From Paraburkholderia silvatlantica (GTDB lineage: Bacteria; Pseudomonadota; Gammaproteobacteria; Burkholderiales; Burkholderiaceae): a DNA stretch of 64,000 nt. The translations under genes and the position numbers were made by a program. Location of the stretch: NCBI RefSeq assembly GCF_003096715.1, contig NZ_QEOL01000031.1, positions 1 to 64,000 of the forward strand. The letters run 5' to 3'. The notes below the pieces were generated by a model. It did not search any database. It saw only the letters and a program-made list of their open reading frames with translations, and was not told the DNA's origin. Positions 18,417 through 27,204 of the stretch are shown in pieces; the first letter of the stretch is position 1; each line of letters begins with the position of its first letter.

Positions 18417-19115
18417 ATGACGAATGCCGATCCCCACGAGCTGCAGAAATTCAGCGATCTCGCTCATCGCTGGTGGGACCCGAACGCCGAATTCAAGCCG
18501 CTGCACGAACTCAACCCCATTCGCCTCGGCTGGATAGACAGCCATGCGCATCTGCCGTCCAAGCGTGTGCTCGACATCGGCTGCGGCGGGGGCATCCTTT
18601 CCGAATCGATGGCAGGCCTCGGCGCAACCGTGAAAGGCATCGACCTGTCGCGCGAGGCGCTCGGCGTGGCCGACCTGCACAGCCTCGAGAGCGGCGTGAC
18701 GGTGGACTACGAGCTGATCGCGGCCGAAGCGATCGCCGCGCGCGAACCTGCATCGTTCGACGTCGTGACCTGCATGGAAATGCTCGAACACGTGCCGCAG
18801 CCCGCCGAGGTCGTGAAGGCCTGCGCCACGCTCGTGAAGCCTGGCGGCTGGGTGTTCTTTTCGACGCTCAATCGCAACGTGAAATCGTATCTTCTTGCCG
18901 TGATCGGCGCGGAATACATCGCGCAGATGCTTCCCAAGGGCACGCACGACTACGCGCGCTTCATCCGCCCCTCGGAGCTTGCCGCGTTCGTGCGCGACGC
19001 CGGCCTGCGTGTCGCCGAGATCAAGGGCATCACGTATAACCCGCTCACGCGGCACTTCGCGCTTTCGAACGATTCCAGCGTCAATTACATGATCGCTTGC
19101 CGGCGCGACGCCTGA
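18417..19115 (+). CDS. ubiG: Ubiquinone biosynthesis O-methyltransferase UbiG
   Basis: This 232-residue SAM-dependent methyltransferase catalyses both O-methylations of ubiquinone synthesis. Motif I VLDIGCGGGILSE, the post-motif acidic residue in VKGIDLS, and CMEMLEHVPQP are all visible; the N-terminus ELQKFSDLAHRWWDPN is diagnostic for UbiG. It is followed 84 nt later by gph, a common beta-proteobacterial pair. Confidence 0.96.
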   Translation: MTNADPHELQKFSDLAHRWWDPNAEFKPLHELNPIRLGWIDSHAHLPSKRVLDIGCGGGILSESMAGLGATVKGIDLSREALGVADLHSLESGVTVDYELIAAEAIAAREPASFDVVTCMEMLEHVPQPAEVVKACATLVKPGGWVFFSTLNRNVKSYLLAVIGAEYIAQMLPKGTHDYARFIRPSELAAFVRDAGLRVAEIKGITYNPLTRHFALSNDSSVNYMIACRRDA

Positions 19116-19198
19116 CGGCAGCGCGAGCGGTGCCGCCGAATCCCCCTGCTCCGGCGGCATTTCCTGCACACCGGCGCACTGCGCCATCGTTTCCAGAC

Positions 19199-19909
19199 AT
19201 GAACTCATCCACGAACGCCCAATCTGCCGCGGCGCTTGCCGCCTGCGACGCCGTGCTGTTCGACTTCGACGGCACGCTCGCCGATACGGCCCCCGATCTC
19301 GCCGCCGCCGTCAACCAGATGCGCCACGCGCGCGGCCTCGCGCCCGCGCCGCTCGAAAGGCTGCGGCCGCTCGCTTCGGCGGGCGCGCGCGGCCTGATCG
19401 GCGGCGCGTTCGGGATCGGCCCCGACGACCGCGAGTTCGCCGCCATGCGCGAGGAGTTTCTTGCCAACTACGAGGCGAATCTGCGCATCGAGACGGCACT
19501 TTTCGCGGGTGTCGATGCTGTGCTCGACGACCTCGACGGCCGCGGTGTGCGCTGGGGCATCGTGACCAACAAGGTCGCACGCCTCACCGAGCCGCTCGTG
19601 AAGCTGATGCATCTGGACACGCGCGCAAGCTGCGTGGTGAGCGGCGACACGACGCCTTATTCCAAGCCGCATCCGGCGCCGTTGCTGCACGCGGCCGAGG
19701 CGCTCGGCCTTGCGCCGCAGCGCGTGGTCTATGTCGGCGACGATCTGCGCGACGTGCAGGCGGGCGCCGCGGCGGGCATGGCGACGATCGCCGCCGCCTA
19801 CGGCTACTGCGGCAACGACGTGCCGCCCTCGCAGTGGAACGCGCAATATATCGCCGACACCCCAGCGACGCTGTTCGCCCTGCTTCAGCACGTCGGCAAG
19901 CCGGCCTGA
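19199..19909 (+). CDS. gph: Phosphoglycolate phosphatase
   Basis: A 236-residue HAD-superfamily phosphatase with motif I FDFDGTLADTAPDL (nucleophile Asp), motif II in GIVTNK, and motifs III/IV in KPHPAP...VGDDLRD. It removes phosphate from 2-phosphoglycolate formed by DNA repair or photorespiration-like reactions. The adjacent ubiG supports the name. The family also contains other small-molecule phosphatases, so substrate is inferred from length and context. Confidence 0.9.
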   Translation: MNSSTNAQSAAALAACDAVLFDFDGTLADTAPDLAAAVNQMRHARGLAPAPLERLRPLASAGARGLIGGAFGIGPDDREFAAMREEFLANYEANLRIETALFAGVDAVLDDLDGRGVRWGIVTNKVARLTEPLVKLMHLDTRASCVVSGDTTPYSKPHPAPLLHAAEALGLAPQRVVYVGDDLRDVQAGAAAGMATIAAAYGYCGNDVPPSQWNAQYIADTPATLFALLQHVGKPA

Positions 19910-20010
19910 GGCGCCGTAAAGCGGCTTTTGATCGCGAACACCCCACGCGCCCTTGAACCGGGCGCGGTTCGCCTCATATGGCGAACTATGGGATAATTGT
20001 ATTTTTCTCT

Positions 20011-20380
20011 GGGGCCGACCTGGTTTCGACAGGGGTTATGAAGTAATCAGGGCATGCCGAGGACCCGTCACCTCGTTAATCAATGGGAAAAACGTAACTG
20101 CAAACGACGATACGTTCGCACTGGCAGCCTAAGGGCCGCCGTCCTCTGCCTGGCTCACTGACGGGCTAGTGTCGCAAGACCGGTAGCAATACCGCCAGAG
20201 GTCATTTACGTCAGTTAAGCCTTGGTGGCGTCACGACGCCAAGGTCGAAAATTGAGTGAATCGCCGTAGCGCAGCGTGTTCGTCCGCGTCGCTGCGGTTA
20301 AATCAAATGACAGAACTACGCATGTAGAACTGGTTATGGACTGCTTCTGGACGCGGGTTCGATTCCCGCCGGCTCCACCA
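20011..20380 (+). ncRNA. ssrA: Transfer-messenger RNA (tmRNA)
   Basis: This is a one-piece tmRNA of about 370 nt. The 5' end GGGGCCGACCTGGTTTCGAC and the 3' end with a T-arm GGGTTCGATTCCCGCC and GGCTCCACCA form the tRNA-like domain. The tag frame starts at a GCA resume codon at 20100 and reads ANDDTFALAA then TAA at 20130-20132, the Burkholderia-type tag ending in the LAA degron. It rescues stalled ribosomes with SmpB. Confidence 0.97.
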
Positions 20381-20413
20381 GATATTTCCGGTCGTCCACG
20401 ACGAACGGACTCG

Positions 20414-20446
20414 AGCCCCGGCGCCGCAAGGCTGTCGGGGCTTTTT
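20414..20446 (+). terminator. Terminator after tmRNA
   Basis: The stem AGCCCCG (20414-20420) pairs with CGGGGCT (20436-20442) and is followed by TTTTT. It lies 34 nt downstream of the tmRNA CCA end. Confidence 0.85.
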
Positions 20447-20492
20447 GCTTTCCACCGGTTCCGATCGCCGGCTAACCGGGCAGCGCGCACAC

Positions 20493-20529
20493 AAAAAACT
20501 CGCGACGGCCCTCTCGGACCTCGCGAGTT
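20493..20529 (-). terminator. Terminator of the small secreted protein gene
   Basis: The 9-bp inverted repeat AACTCGCGA (20498-20506) / TCGCGAGTT (20521-20529) is followed on the minus strand by a run of T (A-run 20493-20499 on plus). It ends transcription of the minus-strand gene stopping at 20575. Confidence 0.85.
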
Positions 20530-20574
20530 CTTCTTCATTACGCCACAAGCCGCGTAGCTGCCGCCTTTACACCA

Positions 20575-20841
20575 TTAATTGTCCTGCGGACACTGCAGAT
20601 TACAGCCGTTCGGATCGCCCAGATCGCCACGCTTGCGCGCGGCGGTCGGCTTGCCATGCTGGTACTTGCCCGACGGCGCCGAAGCGGCGAACTGCATTTG
20701 CGGATGCTCGTTGAACTTGAACTGATCGCTCAGAATGCCACCCGGGACGCCGGGGGAATTCTGCGCGAAAGCAACGTTGAAGGTAGCCAACAACGCTGCT
20801 GCCGTAGCGGCTGCAGCACCTACTTTGAGAACAAATTTCAT
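20575..20841 (-). CDS. Small secreted hypothetical protein (88 aa)
   Basis: An 88-residue product with a clear Sec signal peptide (MKFVLKVGAAAATAAALLA..., cleavage about residue 26, VAFA|Q). The mature part of about 62 residues is rich in Gly, Pro, Lys and Gln and ends with two Cys (GCNLQCPQDN) that could form a disulfide. I do not recognise a family. A dedicated terminator lies 46 nt downstream, supporting a real transcript. It is monocistronic, between ssrA and fdsR. Confidence 0.75.
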   Translation of the reverse strand: MKFVLKVGAAAATAAALLATFNVAFAQNSPGVPGGILSDQFKFNEHPQMQFAASAPSGKYQHGKPTAARKRGDLGDPNGCNLQCPQDN

Positions 20842-20953
20842 GGTCGATCGGCGCGACGAGCGCGCATCTGAAACGTGAGGGCGAATACGAACTGAAAGTA
20901 TCACAAAAAGCGCCTCAGTCTGCAGCGTAGTCCGGCCAATCCGTTGCCTTCCA

Positions 20954-22051
20954 TTACAATGCCCGCACGTCGCCCTCGCGCGGCCCGCCCCATGCCGCTT
21001 CGAGTTCCACCACGTCGCCGCACATCGCTGGATCGTATCCCTTCAGTTGCGCGACCGATGCACGAAACCCGGCTCCGCGCAGCAAACCCAGCACCGTCGC
21101 CAACGGCTCATGCGCGAGATGACCGCGATCACACGCGAAATAGTAGTCTTCGTCTGCAATCTCGATGAAATCGAGCCCGAAATGGTGCGCTGCCGGCGCC
21201 ACGCCGAAGCCCACGTCGGCCATTCCGCTCGCCACGAATGCGGCGATCGCCGAATGCGTCAGCTCCGACGACGCATAGCCGTTCACGCGCTCGGGATCGA
21301 CGCCGATACGTGTCAGCAGCAGGTCGATCAGCATGCGCGTGCCCGAGCCCGGCTGCCGGTTCACGAAACGGATGTCGCCGCGCGCGAGATCGGCGAGACC
21401 CGTGATCTGTTTCGGGTTGCCGCGCCCGACAAAGAGGCCCTGCTTGCGCTGCGTGAGATGGATGAGCACGTGCCGCTGCGGGTCGAGCCAGCTGCGGTAG
21501 GCGTTGGCGCAGGCGGCCCGAAAATCCCCGCGCGGCAGATGAAAGCCCGCGAGATCGCATTCGCCGCGCGCGAGCGCCGTGATCGCGTCCACGCTGTCGC
21601 GGTACTTGATCTCCACCGGCACCTGGTCGGCGACGAGCGCCGTCACGAGCGCCGCCACCGCGTAGCCGTGCGAAGCATGGATGCGCAGATCCTGCGCATC
21701 GGGTGCGAGCCAGCGGTTCAGGTCGCTCGCCACTTCACTTGCCAGCGCCTCGAGGTTGCCCTGCAGCCGCTCCCCGCACAGGCGCTGCGAGCGCAGCACA
21801 GCCTCGCCCAATTCGGAAAGCACGGACCCACGGCCACGCGCTTTCGCGATCAGCGCGCCCCCCAGGCGCTCTTCCACTTCACGCAAAACACCCCACACAT
21901 GGCGATAGGACAAACCCTTACGCTGCGCGGCCTGCGCGATGCTTCCTTCTTCGGCGACGAGCGCAAGCAACGGCACAACGTCCGTCAGGCTTGCCTCGCG
22001 GCCTTCCGCGTCGCGCACGACTAGCTGCGCATGGCACTCGACCTTGATCAT
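20954..22051 (-). CDS. fdsR: Formate dehydrogenase operon regulator FdsR (ModE-like HTH plus substrate-binding domain)
   Basis: The 365-residue protein has an N-terminal winged HTH of the ModE/LysR type (about 25-90, LVAEEGSIAQAAQRKGLSYRHVW). A periplasmic-binding-protein-like sensor domain (about 115-340) follows, with GQGLF/GRGNPKQI, NRQPGSGTRMLID and YASSELTHSAIA. It is divergent to fdsG across 127 nt, the arrangement of the dual-function regulator FdsR in Ralstonia/Cupriavidus. The sensor domain resembles molybdate/tungstate-type binding folds, so it may sense formate, molybdate or a related anion; this is inference. The start MIKVECHAQL is chosen because longer in-frame extensions would cross the promoter region. 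Confidence 0.85.
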   Translation of the reverse strand: MIKVECHAQLVVRDAEGREASLTDVVPLLALVAEEGSIAQAAQRKGLSYRHVWGVLREVEERLGGALIAKARGRGSVLSELGEAVLRSQRLCGERLQGNLEALASEVASDLNRWLAPDAQDLRIHASHGYAVAALVTALVADQVPVEIKYRDSVDAITALARGECDLAGFHLPRGDFRAACANAYRSWLDPQRHVLIHLTQRKQGLFVGRGNPKQITGLADLARGDIRFVNRQPGSGTRMLIDLLLTRIGVDPERVNGYASSELTHSAIAAFVASGMADVGFGVAPAAHHFGLDFIEIADEDYYFACDRGHLAHEPLATVLGLLRGAGFRASVAQLKGYDPAMCGDVVELEAAWGGPREGDVRAL

Positions 22052-22095
22052 TATGAAATTTCCCTTCCTATTGCATCTGCCTTTCCACGGGCCTA

Positions 22096-22114
22096 TTGTT
22101 CGGTCAGACAACAA
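22096..22114. promoter_or_regulatory. Inverted repeat in fdsR-fdsG intergenic region (candidate operator 1)
   Basis: TTGTT (22096-22100) and AACAA (22110-22114) form a short dyad with a 9-nt centre. It lies between the two divergent starts, where an fdsR/fdsG promoter would be. Short dyads occur by chance, so support is modest. Confidence 0.4.
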
Positions 22115-22130
22115 GACAACCGCAGCATAG

Positions 22131-22158
22131 ATGCACACTTTATGAATAACAAGTGCAT
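22131..22158. promoter_or_regulatory. Inverted repeat near fdsG start (candidate operator 2)
   Basis: ATGCAC (22131-22136) and GTGCAT (22153-22158) form a perfect 6-bp dyad separated by 16 nt, so the half-sites are about two helical turns apart. It ends 20 nt before the fdsG start and just upstream of its AGGAG ribosome site. This fits a binding site for a dimeric HTH regulator such as FdsR. Confidence 0.5.
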
Positions 22159-22178
22159 ATATGCCCAGGAGAAGCCCC

Positions 22179-22694
22179 ATGATGGAAGAGACAACTGCTA
22201 GCGCGCCGGACGATCTCGTCCTGCGCCACGCGCAACCAGGCCGCACGCTGCTTGCGATCCTGCATGCGATCCAGGACGAAGCCGGCTTCGTGCCGCCGGC
22301 CACGGTCGTGCCGCTCTCGAAGGCGCTGAATCTTTCGCGCGCCGAGGTCCACGGCGTGATCACCTACTATCACCACTTCCGCACTGCGCCGCCCGCGCCG
22401 GTCACGGTCCAGCTGTGCCGCGCCGAGGCCTGCCGCAGCATGGGCAGTGAGGCGCTCGCGCAGCACGTCGAGGCGCACACGGGCTGCCGGTTCGGACAGC
22501 ACGGCCACGACGCCGAACACGCGCACGCGCATGAAGGCCCGGTCGCGCTGGAGTCCGTCTATTGCCTCGGTCAATGCGCGCTCTCGCCCGCCATGATGAT
22601 TAACGGCACGTTGCACGCAAAAGTGACCCCGCAGAAGTTCGACAAGCTCTACGCTGCCGCGCTCGCGACCGTCCCCACCGAGGAGGCCGCATGA
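22179..22694 (+). CDS. fdsG: NAD-dependent formate dehydrogenase gamma subunit
   Basis: A 171-residue NuoE-like subunit that carries one [2Fe-2S] cluster. Visible ligands are CRAEACRSMG and CLGQCALSP in the thioredoxin-like fold, with the N-terminal helical HAIQDEAGFVPP and HGVITYYHHFRTAP motifs. A His-rich loop (GQHGHDAEHAHAHEG) separates the two Cys pairs. The start is set by AGGAG with 7-nt spacing. It overlaps fdsB by 4 nt (ATGA), indicating translational coupling. It passes electrons within the FdsABG(D) cytoplasmic complex that oxidises formate with NAD. Confidence 0.95.
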   Translation: MMEETTASAPDDLVLRHAQPGRTLLAILHAIQDEAGFVPPATVVPLSKALNLSRAEVHGVITYYHHFRTAPPAPVTVQLCRAEACRSMGSEALAQHVEAHTGCRFGQHGHDAEHAHAHEGPVALESVYCLGQCALSPAMMINGTLHAKVTPQKFDKLYAAALATVPTEEAA

Positions 22695-24250
22695 TCCGCA
22701 TCTACGTTCCCCGCGACTCCTCGGCCCTCGCGCTCGGCGCAGACGCGATTGCCGAGGCCATCGAACGCGAAGCCGCCGCGCGCGGCGCGAACATCGAACT
22801 CGTGCGCAACGGCTCGCGCGGCCTGCTTTATCTCGAACCGCTCGTGGAAGTTCAAACGCCCGACGGCCGCGTCGGCTACGCGAACGTCGAACCCGACGAA
22901 GTCGGCGCACTCTTCGACGCCGGCTTCCTGCAAGGCGGCCTGCACGCACGCAGCGTCGGCCTCGTCGAGCAGATTCCGTATCTGCGCAAGCAGCAGCGCC
23001 TCACCTTCGCGCGCATCGGCATCACCGACCCGCTTTCCACCGGCGACTATGTCGCCCACGGCGGCCTCGCAGGTTTGCGCAACGCGTTGAAGATGACCGG
23101 CGCCGCTATCTGCGAAGCGCTCCTCGAATCGGGCCTGCGCGGCCGCGGCGGCGCGGCGTTCCCGGCCGGCATCAAGTGGCGCACGGTTGCGAACGCGCAA
23201 GCCGACCAGAAGTACATCGTCTGCAATGCCGACGAAGGCGATTCGGGCACGTTCTCCGACCGCCTCGTCATGGAAAGCGATCCGTACGTGCTGATCGAGG
23301 GGATGACGATCGCGGGCATCGCGGTGGGCGCGACCGTTGGCCATATCTACGTGCGCAGCGAGTATCCGCATTCGATCGCGGCGCTCGAGGAAGCCATCCG
23401 GCGCGCCCGCGCGGCGGGCTGGCTCGGCGACGACGTGCTCGGCAGCGGCAAGCGCTTCGAACTGTTCGTGGCCAAGGGCGCGGGCGCTTACGTGTGCGGC
23501 GAGGAAACGGCGCTGCTCGAATCGCTCGAAGGCAAGCGCGGCATCGTGCGCGCCAAGCCGCCGCTGCCCGCGCTCTCCGGTCTCTACGGCAAGCCCACGG
23601 TCATCAACAACGTCATCACGCTCGCTACGGTGCCGATCATCTTTGCCAGGGGCGCGGCGTTCTACAAGGACTTCGGCATGGGCCGCTCGCGCGGCACGCT
23701 GCCGTTCCAGCTCGCGGGCAATATCGCGCGCGGCGGGCTCGTGGAGCTTGCGTTCGGCGTAACGCTGCGCGAACTGATGGTCGACTACGGCGGCGGCACC
23801 GCCAGCGGCCGTCCGGCACGCGCCGTGCAGGTGGGCGGCCCGCTCGGCACCTATCTGCCGGAAAGCCAGTGGGACATTCCCATGGACTACGAAGCGTATG
23901 CGGCGGTTGGCGCGGTCGTGGGTCACGGCGGCCTCGTCGTGCACGACGACACGTCGAATCTCGCGGAACTCGCTCAGTACGCGATGGAGTTCTGCACGCT
24001 CGAATCGTGCGGCAAGTGCACGCCGTGCCGTATCGGCTCGACGCGCGGCGTCGAGGTGATCGCGAAGATCCGCAAGGGCGACACGTCCGAAAAGCAGGTC
24101 ACGCTGCTGCGCGACCTGTGCGACACCATGGTGTCCGGGTCGCTCTGCGCGATGGGCGGCATGACGCCCTACCCCGTGATCTCCGCGCTCAACCATTTCC
24201 CTGAAGATTTCGGTCTCGAACCCGTCGCCCAACAACCGGCGGCCGCCTGA
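22691..24250 (+). CDS. fdsB: NAD-dependent formate dehydrogenase beta subunit
   Basis: The 519-residue NuoF-like subunit binds FMN, NAD and one [4Fe-4S] cluster. It has an N-terminal thioredoxin-like extension (about 1-110). The NAD/FMN-binding region follows with LRGRGGAAFPAGIKW, NADEGDSGTFSDR and GAGAYVCGEETALLESLEG, and the cluster site is ESCGKCTPCRIGSTRG (about 437-452) plus a later Cys in GSLCAMGG. Electrons from FdsA reach NAD here. It is the second gene of fdsGBAD, 13 nt before fdsA. Confidence 0.96.
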   Translation: MIRIYVPRDSSALALGADAIAEAIEREAAARGANIELVRNGSRGLLYLEPLVEVQTPDGRVGYANVEPDEVGALFDAGFLQGGLHARSVGLVEQIPYLRKQQRLTFARIGITDPLSTGDYVAHGGLAGLRNALKMTGAAICEALLESGLRGRGGAAFPAGIKWRTVANAQADQKYIVCNADEGDSGTFSDRLVMESDPYVLIEGMTIAGIAVGATVGHIYVRSEYPHSIAALEEAIRRARAAGWLGDDVLGSGKRFELFVAKGAGAYVCGEETALLESLEGKRGIVRAKPPLPALSGLYGKPTVINNVITLATVPIIFARGAAFYKDFGMGRSRGTLPFQLAGNIARGGLVELAFGVTLRELMVDYGGGTASGRPARAVQVGGPLGTYLPESQWDIPMDYEAYAAVGAVVGHGGLVVHDDTSNLAELAQYAMEFCTLESCGKCTPCRIGSTRGVEVIAKIRKGDTSEKQVTLLRDLCDTMVSGSLCAMGGMTPYPVISALNHFPEDFGLEPVAQQPAAA

Positions 24251-24263
24251 ACGAGGAACCACC

Positions 24264-27200
24264 ATGTCCGACACGCTCATGTCCCAAGCCGGTGGTTGCG
24301 GTTCCGGCAATTGCGCCTGCAAATCGGCAGCCATGAAGCAACGCTCGCCCCTCGACGACACCGATTACGGCACGCCGCCCGTCCACGCCGATGTGGACGT
24401 CACGCTCGAAATCGACGGCCAGTCCGTCACCGTGCCGGCCGGCACGTCGGTGATGCGCGCCTCCATCGAGGCCGGCATCAACGTGCCGAAGCTCTGCGCC
24501 ACCGATTCGCTCGAACCGTTCGGTTCGTGCCGCCTGTGCCTCGTGGAAATCGAAGGCCGCCGCGGCTATCCCGCTTCGTGCACGACACCCGTCGAAGCGG
24601 GCATGAAGGTACGCACGCAAAGCAATCAATTGCAGAAGCTGCGCCGCAACGTGATGGAGCTGTACATCTCCGATCACCCGCTCGATTGCCTCACCTGCCC
24701 CGCCAATGGCGACTGCGAACTGCAGGACATGGCCGGCGTGACGGGCCTGCGCGAAGTGCGCTACGGCTTTGACGGCGCGAACCACCTGAAAGACAGGAAA
24801 GACGAATCGAATCCGTACTTCACGTACGACCCGTCGAAGTGCATCGTCTGCAATCGTTGCGTGCGCGCCTGCGAAGAGACGCAAGGCACGTTCGCGCTGA
24901 CCATCGCCGGGCGCGGCTTCGAATCGCGCGTGGCGGCGGGTGCGAGCGAATCGTTCATGGACTCGGAATGCGTGTCGTGCGGCGCCTGCGTGGCCGCATG
25001 CCCGACCGCCACGCTGCAGGAAAAGACCGTCGTGATGCTGGGCCAGGCCGAACATTCGGTCGTGACGACCTGCGCCTATTGCGGCGTAGGCTGCTCGTTC
25101 AAGGCCGAGATGAAGGGCAACGAAGTCGTGCGCATGGTGCCGCACAAGAACGGCCAGGCGAACGAAGGCCACGCCTGTGTGAAGGGCCGCTTCGCGTGGG
25201 GCTACGCGACGCACAAGGACCGCATCAAGAAGCCGATGATTCGCGCGAAGATCACGGACCCCTGGCGCGAAGTGAGCTGGGAAGAAGCGATCAACTACGC
25301 CGCGAGCGAGTTCCGCCGCATCCAGGCGAAGCACGGGCGCGATTCGATCGGCGGCATCACGTCGTCGCGCTGCACGAACGAGGAAACGTACCTCGTGCAG
25401 AAGCTCGTGCGCGCCGCGTTCGGCAACAACAACGTCGATACCTGCGCACGCGTGTGCCACTCGCCCACGGGCTACGGCCTGAAGACGACGCTCGGCGAAT
25501 CGGCGGGGACGCAGACCTTCGCTTCCGTCGATCAATCCGACGTGATCATGGTGATCGGCGCGAACCCCACCGACGGCCACCCCGTGTTCGGTTCGCGCCT
25601 GAAGCGCCGCGTGCGTCAGGGCGCGAAGCTGATCGTCGTCGATCCGCGCCGCATCGACATCGTCGATACCGCGCACGTGAAGGCCGAGTACCACCTGCAA
25701 CTGCGCCCGGGCACCAACGTCGCGATGGTCAACTCGATCGCGCACGTGATCGTCACCGAAGGGCTCGTCAACGAGGCGTTCGTGGCCGAGCGCTGCGAAA
25801 CGCGCGCATTCGAGCAATGGCGCGACTTCGTCTCGTTGCCGGAAAACTCGCCCGAAGCCATGGCCGAAGTGACCGGCGTGCCGGCCGGGCAGGTGCGCGC
25901 CGCCGCGCGCCTCTACGCGCAGCAAGGCAACTCGGCGATCTACTACGGCCTCGGCGTCACGGAACACGCGCAAGGCTCGACCATGGTGATGGGCATCGCC
26001 AACCTCGCGATGGCCACCGGCAACATCGGCCGCGAAGGCGTGGGCGTGAATCCGCTGCGCGGCCAGAACAACGTGCAGGGTTCGTGCGACATGGGCTCGT
26101 TCCCGCACGAGCTGCCCGGCTATCGCCACGTGGGCGACGCCACCGTGCGCGGCCTCTTCGAAAGCGCCTGGAACGTCGCGCTGCAAAGCGAGCCGGGCCT
26201 GCGCATTCCGAACATGTTCGACGCGGCGCTCGACGGCACCTTCATGGGCCTGTACTGCCAGGGCGAGGACATCGTCCAGTCCGACCCGAACACGCAGCAT
26301 GTGGCGGCCGCGCTTTCGTCGATGGAATGCATCGTCGTGCAGGACATCTTCCTGAACGAAACGGCAAAGTACGCGCACGTCCTGCTGCCGGGCTCGTCGT
26401 TCCTCGAAAAGGACGGCACGTTCACCAACGCCGAACGCCGCATCTCGCGCGTGCGCAAGGTCATGCCGCCTGTCGCAGGCTATTCGGACTGGGAAGTGAC
26501 GATCCTGCTCTCTCGCGCGCTCGGCTACGAGATGGACTACACGCATCCGTCGCAGATCATGGACGAGATCGCGCGGCTCACGCCCACGTTCCACGGCGTC
26601 TCGTACAAGAAGATCGACGAGATGGGCAGCATCCAGTGGCCGTGCAACGAGCAGGCGCCCGATGGCACGCCGATCATGCACATCGACGAATTCGTGCGCG
26701 GCAAGGGCAAGTTCGTCATCACGAAGTTCATCGCCTCGCCGGAGAAGGTCACGCGCCGCTTCCCGCTCCTGCTCACGACGGGCCGCATCCTCTCGCAGTA
26801 CAACGTGGGCGCGCAAACCCGCCGCACCGAGAACTCGCGCTGGCACGAGGAGGACCGCCTCGAGATCCACCCGGTGGACGCCGAAGACCGCGGCATTCGC
26901 GACGGCGACTGGGTGGGCATCGAATCGCGCGCAGGGCATACGGTGCTGCGCGCGAAGGTCAGCACGCGGATGCAGCCGGGCGTGGTCTACACGACGTTCC
27001 ACTTCCCCGAGTCGGGCGCGAACGTCATCACCACGGACGCCTCCGACTGGGCCACGAACTGCCCCGAGTACAAGGTGACGGCCGTGCAGGTCAGCCACGT
27101 GCAGCAGCCTTCGGAGTGGCAGCGCGAATACTCGCGCTTCAACACGACCCAGCTCGAACTGCTGAGCAAGCGCGAACCGCTTACAACCTCAGGGAAATAA
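24264..27200 (+). CDS. fdsA: NAD-dependent formate dehydrogenase alpha (catalytic, molybdenum) subunit
   Basis: The 978-residue protein begins with a Cys-rich N-terminus (GGCGSGNCAC). A [2Fe-2S] ferredoxin domain follows (C78, C89, C92, C106), then a His/Cys [4Fe-4S] site (HPLDCLTCPANGDC, 138-151) and two [4Fe-4S] motifs (C193IVCNRC and C236VSCGAC). A further [4Fe-4S] is set by CAYCGVGC (270-277), and then comes the bis-MGD domain. The molybdenum ligand is C398 with H399 next to it (RVCHSPTGYG), so this is a Cys, not selenocysteine, enzyme. It oxidises formate to CO2 in the cytoplasm. It ends 4 nt before fdsD. Confidence 0.97.
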   Translation: MSDTLMSQAGGCGSGNCACKSAAMKQRSPLDDTDYGTPPVHADVDVTLEIDGQSVTVPAGTSVMRASIEAGINVPKLCATDSLEPFGSCRLCLVEIEGRRGYPASCTTPVEAGMKVRTQSNQLQKLRRNVMELYISDHPLDCLTCPANGDCELQDMAGVTGLREVRYGFDGANHLKDRKDESNPYFTYDPSKCIVCNRCVRACEETQGTFALTIAGRGFESRVAAGASESFMDSECVSCGACVAACPTATLQEKTVVMLGQAEHSVVTTCAYCGVGCSFKAEMKGNEVVRMVPHKNGQANEGHACVKGRFAWGYATHKDRIKKPMIRAKITDPWREVSWEEAINYAASEFRRIQAKHGRDSIGGITSSRCTNEETYLVQKLVRAAFGNNNVDTCARVCHSPTGYGLKTTLGESAGTQTFASVDQSDVIMVIGANPTDGHPVFGSRLKRRVRQGAKLIVVDPRRIDIVDTAHVKAEYHLQLRPGTNVAMVNSIAHVIVTEGLVNEAFVAERCETRAFEQWRDFVSLPENSPEAMAEVTGVPAGQVRAAARLYAQQGNSAIYYGLGVTEHAQGSTMVMGIANLAMATGNIGREGVGVNPLRGQNNVQGSCDMGSFPHELPGYRHVGDATVRGLFESAWNVALQSEPGLRIPNMFDAALDGTFMGLYCQGEDIVQSDPNTQHVAAALSSMECIVVQDIFLNETAKYAHVLLPGSSFLEKDGTFTNAERRISRVRKVMPPVAGYSDWEVTILLSRALGYEMDYTHPSQIMDEIARLTPTFHGVSYKKIDEMGSIQWPCNEQAPDGTPIMHIDEFVRGKGKFVITKFIASPEKVTRRFPLLLTTGRILSQYNVGAQTRRTENSRWHEEDRLEIHPVDAEDRGIRDGDWVGIESRAGHTVLRAKVSTRMQPGVVYTTFHFPESGANVITTDASDWATNCPEYKVTAVQVSHVQQPSEWQREYSRFNTTQLELLSKREPLTTSGK

Positions 27201-27204
27201 AGCG

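Noticed and set aside
22140..22363. N-terminal extension of FdsR across the fdsG promoter
   Set aside because: Would overlap the divergent gene and its ribosome site; the Met at 22051 gives a normal HTH N-terminus.
24189..27098. 969-codon minus-strand frame opposite fdsA
   Set aside because: Shadow of fdsA, whose cluster and cofactor motifs are unmistakable.
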